A stretch of 64,000 bases of DNA, from assembly GCA_036971475.1 (NCBI GenBank), contig JBAIZL010000003.1:51066842-51130841 (forward strand). The letters are read 5' to 3'. A program made the translations under genes and the position numbers. Of the stretch, positions 57,201 to 64,000 are shown in pieces (within the stretch, counting starts at the first letter, position 1; each line of letters begins with the position of its first letter). Source of the stretch: Prosapia bicincta (Eukaryota; Arthropoda; Insecta; Hemiptera; Cercopidae). The notes under the pieces are model-generated. The model made no database searches. It was given only the letters and a program-made list of their open reading frames with translations, and was not told the DNA's origin.

Positions 57201-60200
57201 AAGTTTGTCTCAATTTTACGTTACATTGTTGCTCAAAGTTTTATCATCTCCACAAAGGCTTCTTAAACCTACACCCGGAATCAAAAGTCCCGGAGTTACT
57301 CCCTCTGCCACACAATCACTGTGAATCCATGGAATGCTAAAAAGTTTGTCTCAATTTTATGTTACAATGTTGCTCCAAGTTTTATCGTCGCTGGATATAG
57401 TAGGCAAATATCTAACACATACACCCACTAACTGGAACAGTTGACTTGAAACAAGCCTTTGTTAAGAACTAAGTTTTCATATAATTGTATACTTTACAGC
57501 TGATAATTTATTTATTATATGTTGTTCGTAACATTCTCACAAGGTTGCATTAAAAAATGTATCCCTAATTTTTTCAAAACTAAATTATGTTTTTACTCTC
57601 AAGTAAAATCATCCCCTAACACCAGGAAATAGTATATTTCAACGCCAAATTGTTACTATCTTGACAAATTTAGAGAATAAAACAATACTTACAGGTTCAT
57701 TATGACCAAGGTCATGTGCCAGAGCTTTAGATATACGAGGTTGTGTAATGATGGCAGAGTCTGCTGGAACGCCATGAGAAAGTGGTAGGCCTATAGGAGG
57801 CATTGTAGATGTTGAATGCTCATCTTCCAATGTTTCAGCATCATACGCAGAAGCCACTCGAGCTTTCTCCTCCCTCAATTCATTTCGTTCACGCTTATGT
57901 TGCTCTTTTCTTTGTTTTTCCAGAATTCGTTCTCTTTCTTTGTCTGAAAAAAAATAACAACTCAATAAAAGTTAAAAACAAAACAAATCGGTATTTTCAT
58001 AATTTTTAAAATAATTTAGCAAGATGCAGTAAAATATTCATGAATCAGCTGCTCTGCTATGCAGACTTTAAAAAATGCTGTCAATGGTTGGTATTGGACA
58101 GACTGCTAACTGAAAAACATTTGTTCTTTAAAATAAACAAAAATAACTTGAAATACATGGATCGTCTTAACTTAATTATAACACTCTCAATTAGGCAATA
58201 CACAGAAGTTAAAATTGTTTTCTAATTTTAAATTAATGCATTTAAAATATGCTTTCTTAGGAATAAAAATACCACAGTGGTATAATAATGGGTTTCTGCC
58301 AGCAATATACCATCTTAAGAAAACAGGGATATATGTATGGCTTGGCTAATTTCAAAGAAGCACATCTGCTAACTGTCTTTATTTGAATGAGGAATTTTTA
58401 TGAAATGATTTTTTAATACAGAAAATTTAAGACGCCAATACGTATATTTTTCCAGTTTACCAGTAAAAGTTATTCAAATAATATTTTCTACGATATACTG
58501 ATTTCATTTATAGTTTTTATCCTTTTACATGCTGGGCGGTAGTTTGACCAGTAGCGACTGTACGCTCTTTTATTCCTTTCCCAGAATTTCAGACAGTTTT
58601 TGTCTCGTCGGTATTCGAGTGGTTCAATACCGCTTTGAAGTTCCATAGCAGCGATGGGCGTGGTCTTGACCGCTCCTGTGATCGTGCGCAAAGCAGCATT
58701 CTGGACTTTGTCAAGTTTAGACAAGATACTATTGCTGGCTGTTCCCACAACCTCGCTGCCATATTCCATGACAGGCCTGACATATGTTTTGTATACTAAA
58801 CTTAGTACATCCTGGCTTGCCCCCCACTTTGTTGCTGTTAGCCTCTTTAGAATGCGAGAGCGCCTGGAACCTTTTTGCGCTGCGTCTTCAACGTGTTGTT
58901 TCCAGGTGAGTTTTTTATCTAATTGGACCCCTAGATAGGTTGATAGATGCTCTTCTCTCAATTGGGTGCCATTATATTCAAGACTGGGTTTGATAGTTTT
59001 CTTTGTGGAAAGGGTAAACAGCTGGAATACGGTTTTGCTACCACTGACTGTCATTGAATTTTTGGTAGCCCATTGGTGTAGTTTAAGCAGTGCGGCATTG
59101 AGGACCTCTTGAAGCCCGATTAGACCACTACCAGTGGCCCACAGGAGGAGGTCATCTGCGTAAAGAAGGGCATTGACTCCTGGGACTGCGCCGATGGCTG
59201 CAATAATATCGTTTATCATAACGTTGAATAGCATGCAACTTAGGACGGCTCCTTGGGGCAGGCCCTCCCTCTGGATTCGGAATCTTGAAGTGGAACCACT
59301 GAACCGGACTCTAATGTGCCTTTGCGAAAGGAAGGATCTTATCCATCTAAGCAGATTACCAGAAAGTCCACAGTTTATAAGTTTATGAAGGAGCATTTTT
59401 CTCCAGACTTTGTCATAAGCACATTGGAAGTCTACCAGAACTGCAAGAGTAGATTGGTGGGAATTAAAACCATCCTTAACGTTCTGCGTGAATTTCATAA
59501 TCTGATCCACAGTGTTCATTCTGGGTCGGAAGCCAGCTTGAGCGTCGCTGATAGTATGATTGTCATCCAAGAATTCTTTAAGCCTCTGGAGTACTAATCG
59601 TTCGGCAAACTTACTGGTTATGCTTGTAAGCGCAATCGGACGGTAACTGCTAACCTGCTCAGCAGGTTTACCTTTTTTCAAGAGAGGTATGATTTCGCTT
59701 TTCCTCCATTGATCCGGAACGTGTGTTGTCCAAGTAAGATTTATGATTTTAAGGAGCGTCTTCTTTGCCTCTTCACCAAGATTGATCAGGAACTCTGTGT
59801 AGATTCCATCCGGGCCAGCTGATTTTTTGCACTTGAGGGTTGAAAGAGCCATTTCTAGCTCAGCTAAGGTGAAAGGCTTATTAAAAACCTTATCTTGCTT
59901 TTCGTTCAGACAGTTCGGCGGTGGATGCTTATTCAGGTGTCTTTTGACCGTTTTGTCTGCTGAGATCCGACTGACCTTGGCATAGTAGGAACAAAATGCA
60001 TTTGCCATGTCTCTCTTGTCGGTGAGTGTCCGTGTGCCATATAGTAGGGGGTGTGTTTGACGAGGTGTCCCTTTGTTCTCAAGTGTTGTTATGAATTTAT
60101 GTGCCTTGACACCATCCTTGCGAAAATCCAGTTTTTTCACGAAGGTCTTGTAAGCAGTCTTTTTCTGAAGTTTTATTTCTCTAGATAGTTGAGACTGTTT

Positions 60201-63200
60201 TCGTCTGAGAGTGGTACAGTCGATAAGGTTTCCAGATCTTTCAGCGGATCTTCTTGCTGTGTTACGAGCTTGCTTAAGCGATGTTAGTGCTTTATTCCAG
60301 TAAGGTTTGAACCCCTTGACTTGTCCTCTTGGTACACACTCTGTTGCGCACCTCAGTATGGTTTGGTTGAACAGTTTAACGGTTTCCTCTGGGTTGTTTT
60401 CCTTCAACAGATCGGTTGTTATTAATTGGTCTGTGACTGCTTTGTATCGCTTCCAGTTTCCTTTCTGGAAGTTCCAACGCGGGGCTCTGGTGTTTGAGTA
60501 TGGCTTCTGTTTAAGTTTAACGGTTAAAAGAAGGGCTCTATGGCCACATCCAGCAGCGTCATCAAGAAGCCTGATTTGACTGTTTCCATGTATATTTGAG
60601 TGGGCCAGGCACAGGTCTGGACGTGACAGACATCCCGCAAATGAGAGGAATGTTGGAGGCGTGTCCATTACGGTTAGGAGGTTATCATCCACGAAGTCTT
60701 CAATGCAGCGGCCAACAGGGGAAGTTCTGGTATATCCCCATCTTTTTGATGGGGCGTTAAAGTCGCCTATTAGGATACAGTTAGGCTGAATGTCATTAAA
60801 AAGGTTACTAATGCCAGGTTGGTTATTTGGCGGATTATATAGTCCGTGAATTACAAATTGTTTTTTGCCCTTCCATATCCTGGTTGTGACGGCTTCAAGC
60901 AGATCGTCGTCTTCCATGGCATGTGCTATTGAGAATTTGGCCACCACCTCGTTTTTAACTCCAGCCACTATTCCAGATGCCACCTGACGTGCTCTGGGAA
61001 GTATGTATATAGTGTATCCATTAAACTTATAAAATTCTTGGACCTCGGTTGCAAGACCTGCTTCATATATATAAAAAAGGTCAGCGTCCGATCGTAAGAT
61101 CGTGTGTTTTAATTCTAAAAATTTTGAGTTGGTCAAGCCACCGGCGTTCCAGGAAATGACGCGGAGCTCTTCGTCCAGGTCCTGAGAAGGACCGTTGTTC
61201 GTTTTGGCAAGGTTCTTTGGTTGCTTCGACATAAACAACTGGTGTAGCGCGTTTTGGCGAACCTTAGTTGATCGTTTAGATTACGCAGGGGGCACCACGA
61301 GCAGGCGATCAACATCACCCCCCCGGTGGGAATTTGAGAATTCCTCAAATTTATCCGAACTTGCCTAAGCCGAACTTCAACCTCTTGGACCACCACAGGA
61401 CGAAAACTGATTCTCTTGGCGTGGAACTGAGGAAGTCTTTCTATCAGACAATACACAGCCTATACCCTTGTAGACACTGGCTACACGTCTATACCGATGG
61501 ATCATCCATACCTCAAACCGGTAACACAGGTGCAGGATTCTACTGCCACCTCTTTGAAGGCGCGATAGCCGTTGGCACTCCTAGCAGTAATTTTGAGGGA
61601 GAAGTAGCCGCTGTAAATGCAGCCTGCAATAAATTGTCATCTGTCGCTAACTTCAAAAACATCGTTTTCCTGGTTGATTCACAATCCGCTATAGCAGCCT
61701 TGTCCGGGAATTCTCCAACTGATAGCAGCCTGACGTTGGAAACAAGAATGACGCTAAACAAATTTCTGCAAGATGGATGGAACATAAAACTCCAATGGGT
61801 CCCAAGTCATGTAGATATAATGGGTAACGAAAGGGCTGACTTCTTGGCCAAAAGAGGAACCACTCTGTGGCAGCCACAACTCAAGATGCCCCTATCAGCC
61901 GCAAAAGCGCTAATCGATGCCTCAGTAAAGCGGACAATGATGGCAGCATACCACGAAATCGCCAATGGAAAATCTTGGGAAAGGCTGGCAAAACCAGGAC
62001 CGATACGACACGAAGATCGATTCGTAGCGGTCCCCTCATTCCGTATCCTCACAGGACATGACCTCTTACCAGCCCACCTGCATCGCTTCGGCATGAGCTC
62101 TGCAGAATGCCCGCTGTGTAGCTATGTTCATTTTGACGCATGCCACCTGCGCACATGTCCTGCCTTGGAGGAGGAGCGAAAGAAGGGCGCACATCTAAAA
62201 CCTGAGGAGCGAATCGCCATACTCTACTGGTCAGCGCGTCACCGAATGGCAGAAATGCCAAGAGTGGGCGTTGGCTAGTAAGTAAGTAAGTATTTATAGT
62301 TTTTATACAAAACATATATATCTATGTGGTTTTTAGTCCAAGGGTAATTATTCACTTCATCCCTACATCCTAACAATTATTTCTTCCTTTAACTCCATTA
62401 CAAACACATCCTTTACAATATGGAGGATGATGCAGGAGTATGAACACCTATTAAAGTAGGTGATAAACTGGAATTTGATATTTACCAAAAATCGAAAAAC
62501 AATAATAGATATATTTTAAGTAGTTCTAATCATTGCTTACAACATAAATTAGCTACGTTTAATTCTATGGTTAATATACTTATAAAAGTGCCTCTTACGA
62601 AAAACATGATTTTATAATGAGTTAAAAAATATACGAGATTTTAGATGGAATTATTTTAACAGTAAAATTACTGATAATATATCGTAGAAACAAAAAAGAA
62701 AATTGCTAGTGCAAAATTTATCAAAACTGTTACCTAAGGAAGAAAATAAGAGATATGTGAGTTTACCATATGATAATACCATTAAAGGTTTGAACAGAAT
62801 CTTCAATAAGTTTAATTTAAAAATTGCATATAAACGTTCAAATAATTTAAGAAGCTTATTAGAGAATCTAAAAGACATTATACCTCCTTTAGAAAAATCA
62901 GGAATATATAAAATAAATTGTAGCAATTGTGTTAAAGTATATATAGGCCAGACAAGGAGAAAAATCGACACCAGATTTAAAGAACATATCTCGTATATTA
63001 AATACCTTCAACCAGAAAAATCAAGAATAGCTGAACATATAATTGACACAAAATTGTTAAATGTTTTTTAAAGTATTTATATACATAAATGTAAAAATAA
63101 TTTAATGAATACTGATAAATGGCCTATCCCTAATTCAGCTTTGTATAATTTAATTGATTAAATAATAGTACATGTATAAGATTTTACAATTTTGTATATT

Positions 63201-63786
63201 TTTGAGAAAATTGTTTTCGTTTGTTGAATATTAAAACTGTATTTGTAATAGCTAATAGCCCTTTAGGCCTGATGAACATATGTTGATACATGATTGGTTA
63301 AGTTTGTTAGTAGGAGATGAGGGGTGGGGACCTTTTGCTATATAAGAATGAAAAAATTTAATGTGAAATAGTACTTCTGAAGATGATTACCATGTAATCG
63401 AAATGTACATAAAGTAATTGTAATAAAGATTTTTGATGTGGTTAGTGGGTTTTATTTAGTTAGTTAAAAAATTAGCCCACAGTGTTCAAAACAAATTTAT
63501 TAATCCTTTACAGTGCATACTTTCAAACGTAAAAGTAGAGGGGAAATATTGTCCTTTTGTTAATTTAAAAAGAGGAAATAATATGCAGTCCTAAATACTG
63601 TAAAATCATGAAAGATGTTTCTTACCTTCCTGCATAGCTGTCACTTCAGCTTTGTACTTATCCAAGATAGCCGCCTCTGCATCTCGAGTCATAGATAACA
63701 ATGATCCTGGTGTGTCATCCTTACTTCTCAAAGCTTGTATGTAATCAGACATTAGCTGAGAGATTTTGGCTGACAGTTCTGGATAC
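46127..63786 (-). CDS. Appl: Amyloid precursor-like protein (Appl), C-terminal 224 residues, four exons
   Basis: Read on the minus strand, exons 63786-63626, 57943-57693, 55468-55316 and 46237-46127 splice in phase into 224 codons and a stop. The order is: the end of the helical E2 domain ([23 protein letters not shown]), a strongly charged Lys/Arg/Glu helix, a low-complexity linker ending AHDLGHNEP, one membrane segment ([20 protein letters not shown]) and a short tail with [14 protein letters not shown]. The tail holds the NPTY motif that recruits PTB-domain adaptors such as X11/Mint, and the pattern matches Drosophila Appl, a neuronal type I membrane protein. The N-terminal E1 exons lie beyond the right edge. 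No amyloid-beta-like segment is evident, as expected for invertebrate family members. Confidence 0.94.
46238..46700 (-). other. Appl intron, no gene recognised
   Basis: AT-rich spacer between the last Appl exon and the Tigger element. Confidence 0.4.
46704..49086 (+). mobile_element. Tigger/pogo DNA transposon, 2.4 kb
   Basis: The left terminus CAGTCTCGCTAATCCAG and right terminus (reverse complement) CAGTCTCACTAAACCGG are inverted. The right one is followed by TA, and the left is preceded by TACA. Subterminal blocks such as CTGGACGTCCGGCTAATCTG fit Tigger ends. It encodes one frameshifted transposase on the plus strand, opposite to the host Appl gene. Confidence 0.88.
47217..48812 (+). pseudogene. 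Tigger transposase with frameshifts
   Basis: Starts [20 protein letters not shown] with a psq-type HTH ([20 protein letters not shown]). A CENP-B-type DNA-binding domain follows ([31 protein letters not shown]), then a DDE domain with Asp in [11 protein letters not shown] (about 47745), Asp in [13 protein letters not shown] (about 48085) and Asp in [14 protein letters not shown] (about 48190). The C-terminus is acidic ([12 protein letters not shown]) with the conserved MTYFEKQ helix. Frameshifts near 47440, 47790 and 48080 and stops near 47925-48070 make it inactive, but all three Asp remain. Confidence 0.88.
49087..51185 (-). other. Appl intron, no gene recognised
   Basis: AT-rich; no exon, domain or known repeat supported. 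Confidence 0.35.
51190..51270. repeat. (TA)n microsatellite
   Basis: An uninterrupted TA tract of about 80 bases in the 9-kb Appl intron. Ile-Tyr frames on both strands are artefacts. Confidence 0.95.
51750..53240. mobile_element. Possible decayed Tigger-like element
   Basis: AAACCTGTCTTAGACGGA occurs at about 51759 and 53212 in the same orientation, with CTGTCTATCGCGGAA, CTGTCTAACGCGGAA and TAAGCCGGAAA blocks nearby, a pattern typical of Tigger subterminal repeats. No transposase core was recognised. The left edge starts ACAGTGAAACCTG. Confidence 0.45.
53385..53440. repeat. Poly-A runs
   Basis: Several interrupted A runs. The Lys-rich frame through them is an artefact. Confidence 0.8.
53590..53870 (+). 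pseudogene. 3' end of a hAT (ZBED/Zaib-like) transposon
   Basis: The plus strand reads [22 protein letters not shown], the usual C-terminus of ZBED5-like hAT transposases. It continues to a right terminus whose reverse complement is CAGGGGCTCTCAACCTTTTT, a hAT-type inverted end. The rest of the element is missing or unrecognisable to the left. Confidence 0.65.
53871..55060 (-). other. Appl intron, no gene recognised
   Basis: AT-rich with A runs near 54790-54880. Nothing supported. Confidence 0.35.
55070..55190. repeat. PLE terminal-repeat fragment
   Basis: AGTTGGCTTGTGAGTTAAGGTTATAAA and the inverted TTGTGATCCGTGCATATTTATT match the ends of the 336-bp foldback at 28786-29121 (GCTGGCTTGTGAGTGAAAGTT, GTGAGCCGTAGCATATTTATT). 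Confidence 0.55.
55316..55468 (-). CDS. Appl: Appl exon: juxtamembrane and transmembrane segment
   Basis: Minus strand. The acceptor is TTTGTTTCAG and the donor GTAACA; 51 codons. It encodes an extracellular stem with [12 protein letters not shown], a hydrophobic helix of about 23 residues starting [13 protein letters not shown], and a basic stop-transfer [13 protein letters not shown]. It is in frame with both neighbours. Confidence 0.93.
55670..55715 (+). ncRNA. Hammerhead-like ribozyme, type III layout
   Basis: Stem I AGACA (55670-55674) pairs with TGTCT (55711-55715). The core is CTGATGA (55675-55681), one unpaired A follows, and stem II is GATCG/CGATC. AAA stands where GAA is expected (G12 changed to A). 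The loopless palindrome AACGTT (55704-55709) gives stem III, and C55710 is the putative cleavage base. It sits in the Appl intron within a repeat also seen near 383-455. The G12 change probably abolishes cleavage. Confidence 0.6.
55716..56040. repeat. Inverted flanks of the hammerhead repeat
   Basis: AGTTTTAACAAATTTACTAAATTTAAAGTTCGGATAGTC (55720-55760) is mirrored at about 55960-56005 by GACTATCCGAACTTTAAATTTTGTAAATTT. This again gives an inverted-repeat unit, of about 300 bp. Confidence 0.65.
56041..56695 (-). other. Appl intron, no gene recognised
   Basis: No supported feature before the satellite array. Confidence 0.35.
56696..57391. repeat. Five-copy tandem satellite, 141-bp unit
   Basis: Units start at 56696, 56837, 56978, 57110 and 57251 (period 141, one copy 132). 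Each holds CACAAAGGCCTC, ACACCCGGAATCAAAAGTCC, GGAGTTACTCCCTCTGCCAC, GAATCCATGGAATGCTAA and ATTGCTCAAAGTTTTATC. The copies are nearly identical, which points to recent expansion or ongoing homogenisation. GC-richer than the intron around it. Confidence 0.95.
57392..57692 (-). other. Appl intron end, no gene recognised
   Basis: Sequence between the satellite and the donor of exon 57693-57943. Nothing supported. Confidence 0.4.
57693..57943 (-). CDS. Appl: Appl exon: charged helix and linker
   Basis: Minus strand. A polypyrimidine tract and CAG precede it, and GTAAGT follows. It encodes [15 protein letters not shown] and a highly charged helix to about REEKARV, then an acidic, Ser/Thr/Pro-rich linker and AHDLGHNEP. 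The DLGH segment recurs just outside the membrane in Drosophila Appl. 83 full codons, phase 0 end. Confidence 0.92.
57944..58505 (-). other. Appl intron, left flank of the non-LTR insertion
   Basis: AT-rich unique-looking sequence up to the target duplication at 58506. Confidence 0.4.
58506..58520. repeat. Left 15-bp target-site duplication
   Basis: ATTTATAGTTTTTAT, identical to 62292-62306. It brackets the rearranged non-LTR element. Confidence 0.85.
58521..61232 (-). CDS. Non-LTR ORF2, 5' part: APE endonuclease and reverse transcriptase
   Basis: The first ATG (minus) is at 61232 and gives [20 protein letters not shown]. The apurinic-type endonuclease covers about the first 240 residues ([41 protein letters not shown]). 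The reverse transcriptase follows at about 450-740 ([63 protein letters not shown], and the catalytic [10 protein letters not shown]). A thumb region follows to [13 protein letters not shown], where element sequence stops at 58521. The reading continues by chance through the target duplication to a stop at 58488. About 900 uninterrupted codons; probably functional before rearrangement. Confidence 0.93.
61233..61333. other. Inversion joint and element 5' leader
   Basis: On the minus strand, GTGATGTTGATCGCCTGC and CGTAATCTAAACGATC form a leader of roughly 90 bases before the ORF2 ATG. No ORF1 is present. The joint to the plus-strand part falls at about 61320-61335, where AATTTGAGAATTCCTCAAATT is palindromic. 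Confidence 0.5.
61334..62278 (+). CDS. Non-LTR ORF2, 3' part: RNase H and zinc-knuckle end
   Basis: Open on the plus strand to TAG at 62276-62278, with no true start codon because it is an internal piece of ORF2. RNase H type I motifs are in order: the first Asp in [16 protein letters not shown], Glu in [11 protein letters not shown], Asp in [12 protein letters not shown], and the last Asp in [21 protein letters not shown]-terminal CPLC..H..C knuckle follows ([20 protein letters not shown]). It is the downstream continuation of the minus-strand ORF2 part; a few residues at the joint may be lost. Confidence 0.9.
   Translation: MRIPQIYPNLPKPNFNLLDHHRTKTDSLGVELRKSFYQTIHSLYPCRHWLHVYTDGSSIPQTGNTGAGFYCHLFEGAIAVGTPSSNFEGEVAAVNAACNKLSSVANFKNIVFLVDSQSAIAALSGNSPTDSSLTLETRMTLNKFLQDGWNIKLQWVPSHVDIMGNERADFLAKRGTTLWQPQLKMPLSAAKALIDASVKRTMMAAYHEIANGKSWERLAKPGPIRHEDRFVAVPSFRILTGHDLLPAHLHRFGMSSAECPLCSYVHFDACHLRTCPALEEERKKGAHLKPEERIAILYWSARHRMAEMPRVGVG
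62292..62306. repeat. Right 15-bp target-site duplication
   Basis: ATTTATAGTTTTTAT directly after the TAAG tail, identical to 58506-58520. Confidence 0.85.
62703..63071 (+). pseudogene. PLE C-terminal fragment: thumb and GIY-YIG endonuclease
   Basis: Open for 122 codons: [40 protein letters not shown] (the conserved link after the PLE reverse transcriptase), then [20 protein letters not shown] with the GIY and YIG strands, the CSNC zinc-binding pair, and [20 protein letters not shown]. The frame ends at TAA 63069-63071, and the usual further 60-80 residues are out of frame. The upstream reverse transcriptase is absent, so it cannot move by itself. Confidence 0.85.
63372..63416 (+). ncRNA. 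Hammerhead ribozyme, complete type III layout
   Basis: Every part is readable: stem I TACTT (63372-63376) with AAGTA (63412-63416), CTGAAGA (63377-63383), an extra T, stem II GATTAC-CAT-GTAATC, GAA (63400-63402), the loopless palindrome ATGTACAT (63403-63410) as stem III, and A63411 as the cleavage base. PLEs are known to carry such minimal hammerheads. Activity is not shown: a stem III without a loop usually needs dimers, and the extra T is non-canonical. Confidence 0.7.
63451..63625 (-). other. Appl intron next to exon 63626-63786
   Basis: AT-rich; includes the GTAAGA donor context. No other feature. Confidence 0.4.
63626..63786 (-). CDS. Appl: Appl exon: end of E2 domain
   Basis: Minus strand. 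The acceptor reads GTTTCAG and the donor GTAAGA. The translation [52 protein letters not shown] is characteristic of arthropod Appl. It starts with one base of a split codon and ends with one base (G) of the next. Confidence 0.93.
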
Positions 63787-64000
63787 CTGAAACAGTTTTC
63801 ATTTTACAGATTTTATATAAATAAAGGAAAAATCTTATCAGGCATATTTTATTAATTCAATTAATTTTGAACTACTCAAATATTAACAATAAAAACACTG
63901 ACACTTTTTTGTTGCACACGCACTTAATAAGAAATTAAATTTTTTAGTAACATTTAAAAAAGCAATTAAAAAGATTATTCATAAGTAATTATTGAGTAAT
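63787..64000 (-). other. Appl intron running off the window
   Basis: AT-rich. The last 30 bases (CATAAGTAATTATTGAGTAAT) resemble the start of the PLE terminal repeat at 24608, cut by the window edge. Confidence 0.4.

Larger units (their letters stand above)
58521..62291. mobile_element. RNase H-bearing (I-group) non-LTR retrotransposon with 5' inversion
   Basis: The 5' part (endonuclease and reverse transcriptase) lies on the minus strand at 61320-58521. The 3' part (RNase H to tail) lies on the plus strand at about 61330-62291. Both are bounded by one pair of 15-bp direct repeats. The plus-strand end is TAGTAAGTAAGTAAGT, a short tandem tail as in I-group elements. The head-to-head layout is what twin priming produces. 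Long open frames and a perfect duplication suggest a recent insertion. It is GC-richer than the host intron. Confidence 0.88.
62307..63450 (+). mobile_element. Penelope-like element, 3' part
   Basis: Includes decayed sequence from about 62400, an open GIY-YIG-bearing frame to 63071 and a 3' region with a complete hammerhead-like motif at 63372-63416. The start is truncated, so the reverse transcriptase fingers and palm are missing. Located in the Appl intron on the opposite strand to Appl. Confidence 0.75.

Noticed and set aside
56696..57391. CRISPR-like array
   Set aside because: Units of 141 bp are directly adjacent without spacers, in a eukaryotic intron. This is a satellite.
58488..58520. 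Last codons of the minus-strand reverse transcriptase frame
   Set aside because: They fall in the target duplication and host intron, so the residues after SNYRPACKR are not element protein.
61133..61456. Minus-strand frame across the inversion joint as a possible ORF1
   Set aside because: It crosses two element pieces joined in opposite directions and lacks Gag-like or zinc-knuckle motifs.
58488..62690. Shared ATATCGTAGAAA at the end of the minus ORF and near 62679
   Set aside because: A 12-base match in AT-rich sequence that is not at the element edges. The 15-bp repeats at 58506 and 62292 sit at both edges and explain the insertion better.

Overview
This is a nuclear genomic window from an arthropod, about 30% GC by eye. 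It carries the 3' parts of two intron-rich genes embedded in dense transposon debris. Every coding exon of the host genes has GT/AG borders and matching phases. The splice pattern, an Appl-type (protostome) amyloid precursor C-terminus, and the animal transposon groups present (mariner, Tigger/pogo, hAT, BEL/Pao, Penelope-like, I-type non-LTR) point to an insect or chelicerate. The species cannot be fixed from the sequence.

Host genes. On the + strand, nine exons between 809 and 33680 encode the C-terminal 483 residues of a polycystin-2 channel: the end of the TOP domain, S2 to S6 with the pore, a degenerate EF-hand and a coiled coil. The 5' exons lie left of the window. On the - strand, four exons between 63786 and 46127 encode the C-terminal 224 residues of an APP-like protein: the end of E2, a charged helix and linker, one membrane segment, and a tail with the YENPTY sorting motif. 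Its 5' exons lie right of the window. The genes converge tail to tail about 12.4 kb apart, and nothing suggests that they work together.

Layout. 1-33.7 kb: Pkd2 exons, with introns filled by Penelope-like element (PLE) fragments, foldback repeats, mariner remains and long (TA)n tracts. 33.7-46.1 kb: intergenic sequence plus probable 3'UTRs, with a Tigger-type MITE, a decayed BEL/Pao element, PLE stubs, a palindromic MITE and a decayed mariner 150 bp below the Appl stop. 46.2-55.3 kb: long Appl intron with a frameshifted Tigger transposon, a hAT end and a (TA)n tract. 55.5-57.7 kb: Appl intron with a hammerhead-like motif and a five-copy 141-bp satellite. 57.9-63.6 kb: Appl intron with a young non-LTR retrotransposon whose 5' part is inverted, then a PLE.

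Most notable signals. (1) The non-LTR element at 58521-62291 has a 15-bp target duplication and the exact head-to-head structure expected of twin priming. (2) Many PLE-type repeats contain the parts of a type III hammerhead ribozyme in order: stem I, a CUGANGA box, stem II, GAA, a loopless palindromic stem III and the closing strand of stem I. One family carries UUGACAA instead, a paired U3/A8 swap. (3) Very short PLE-derived units (109, 157 and 336 bp) are bounded by 17-, 14- and 13-bp direct repeats, so they look like mobile units in their own right. These three points are inference from sequence and need database and folding checks.
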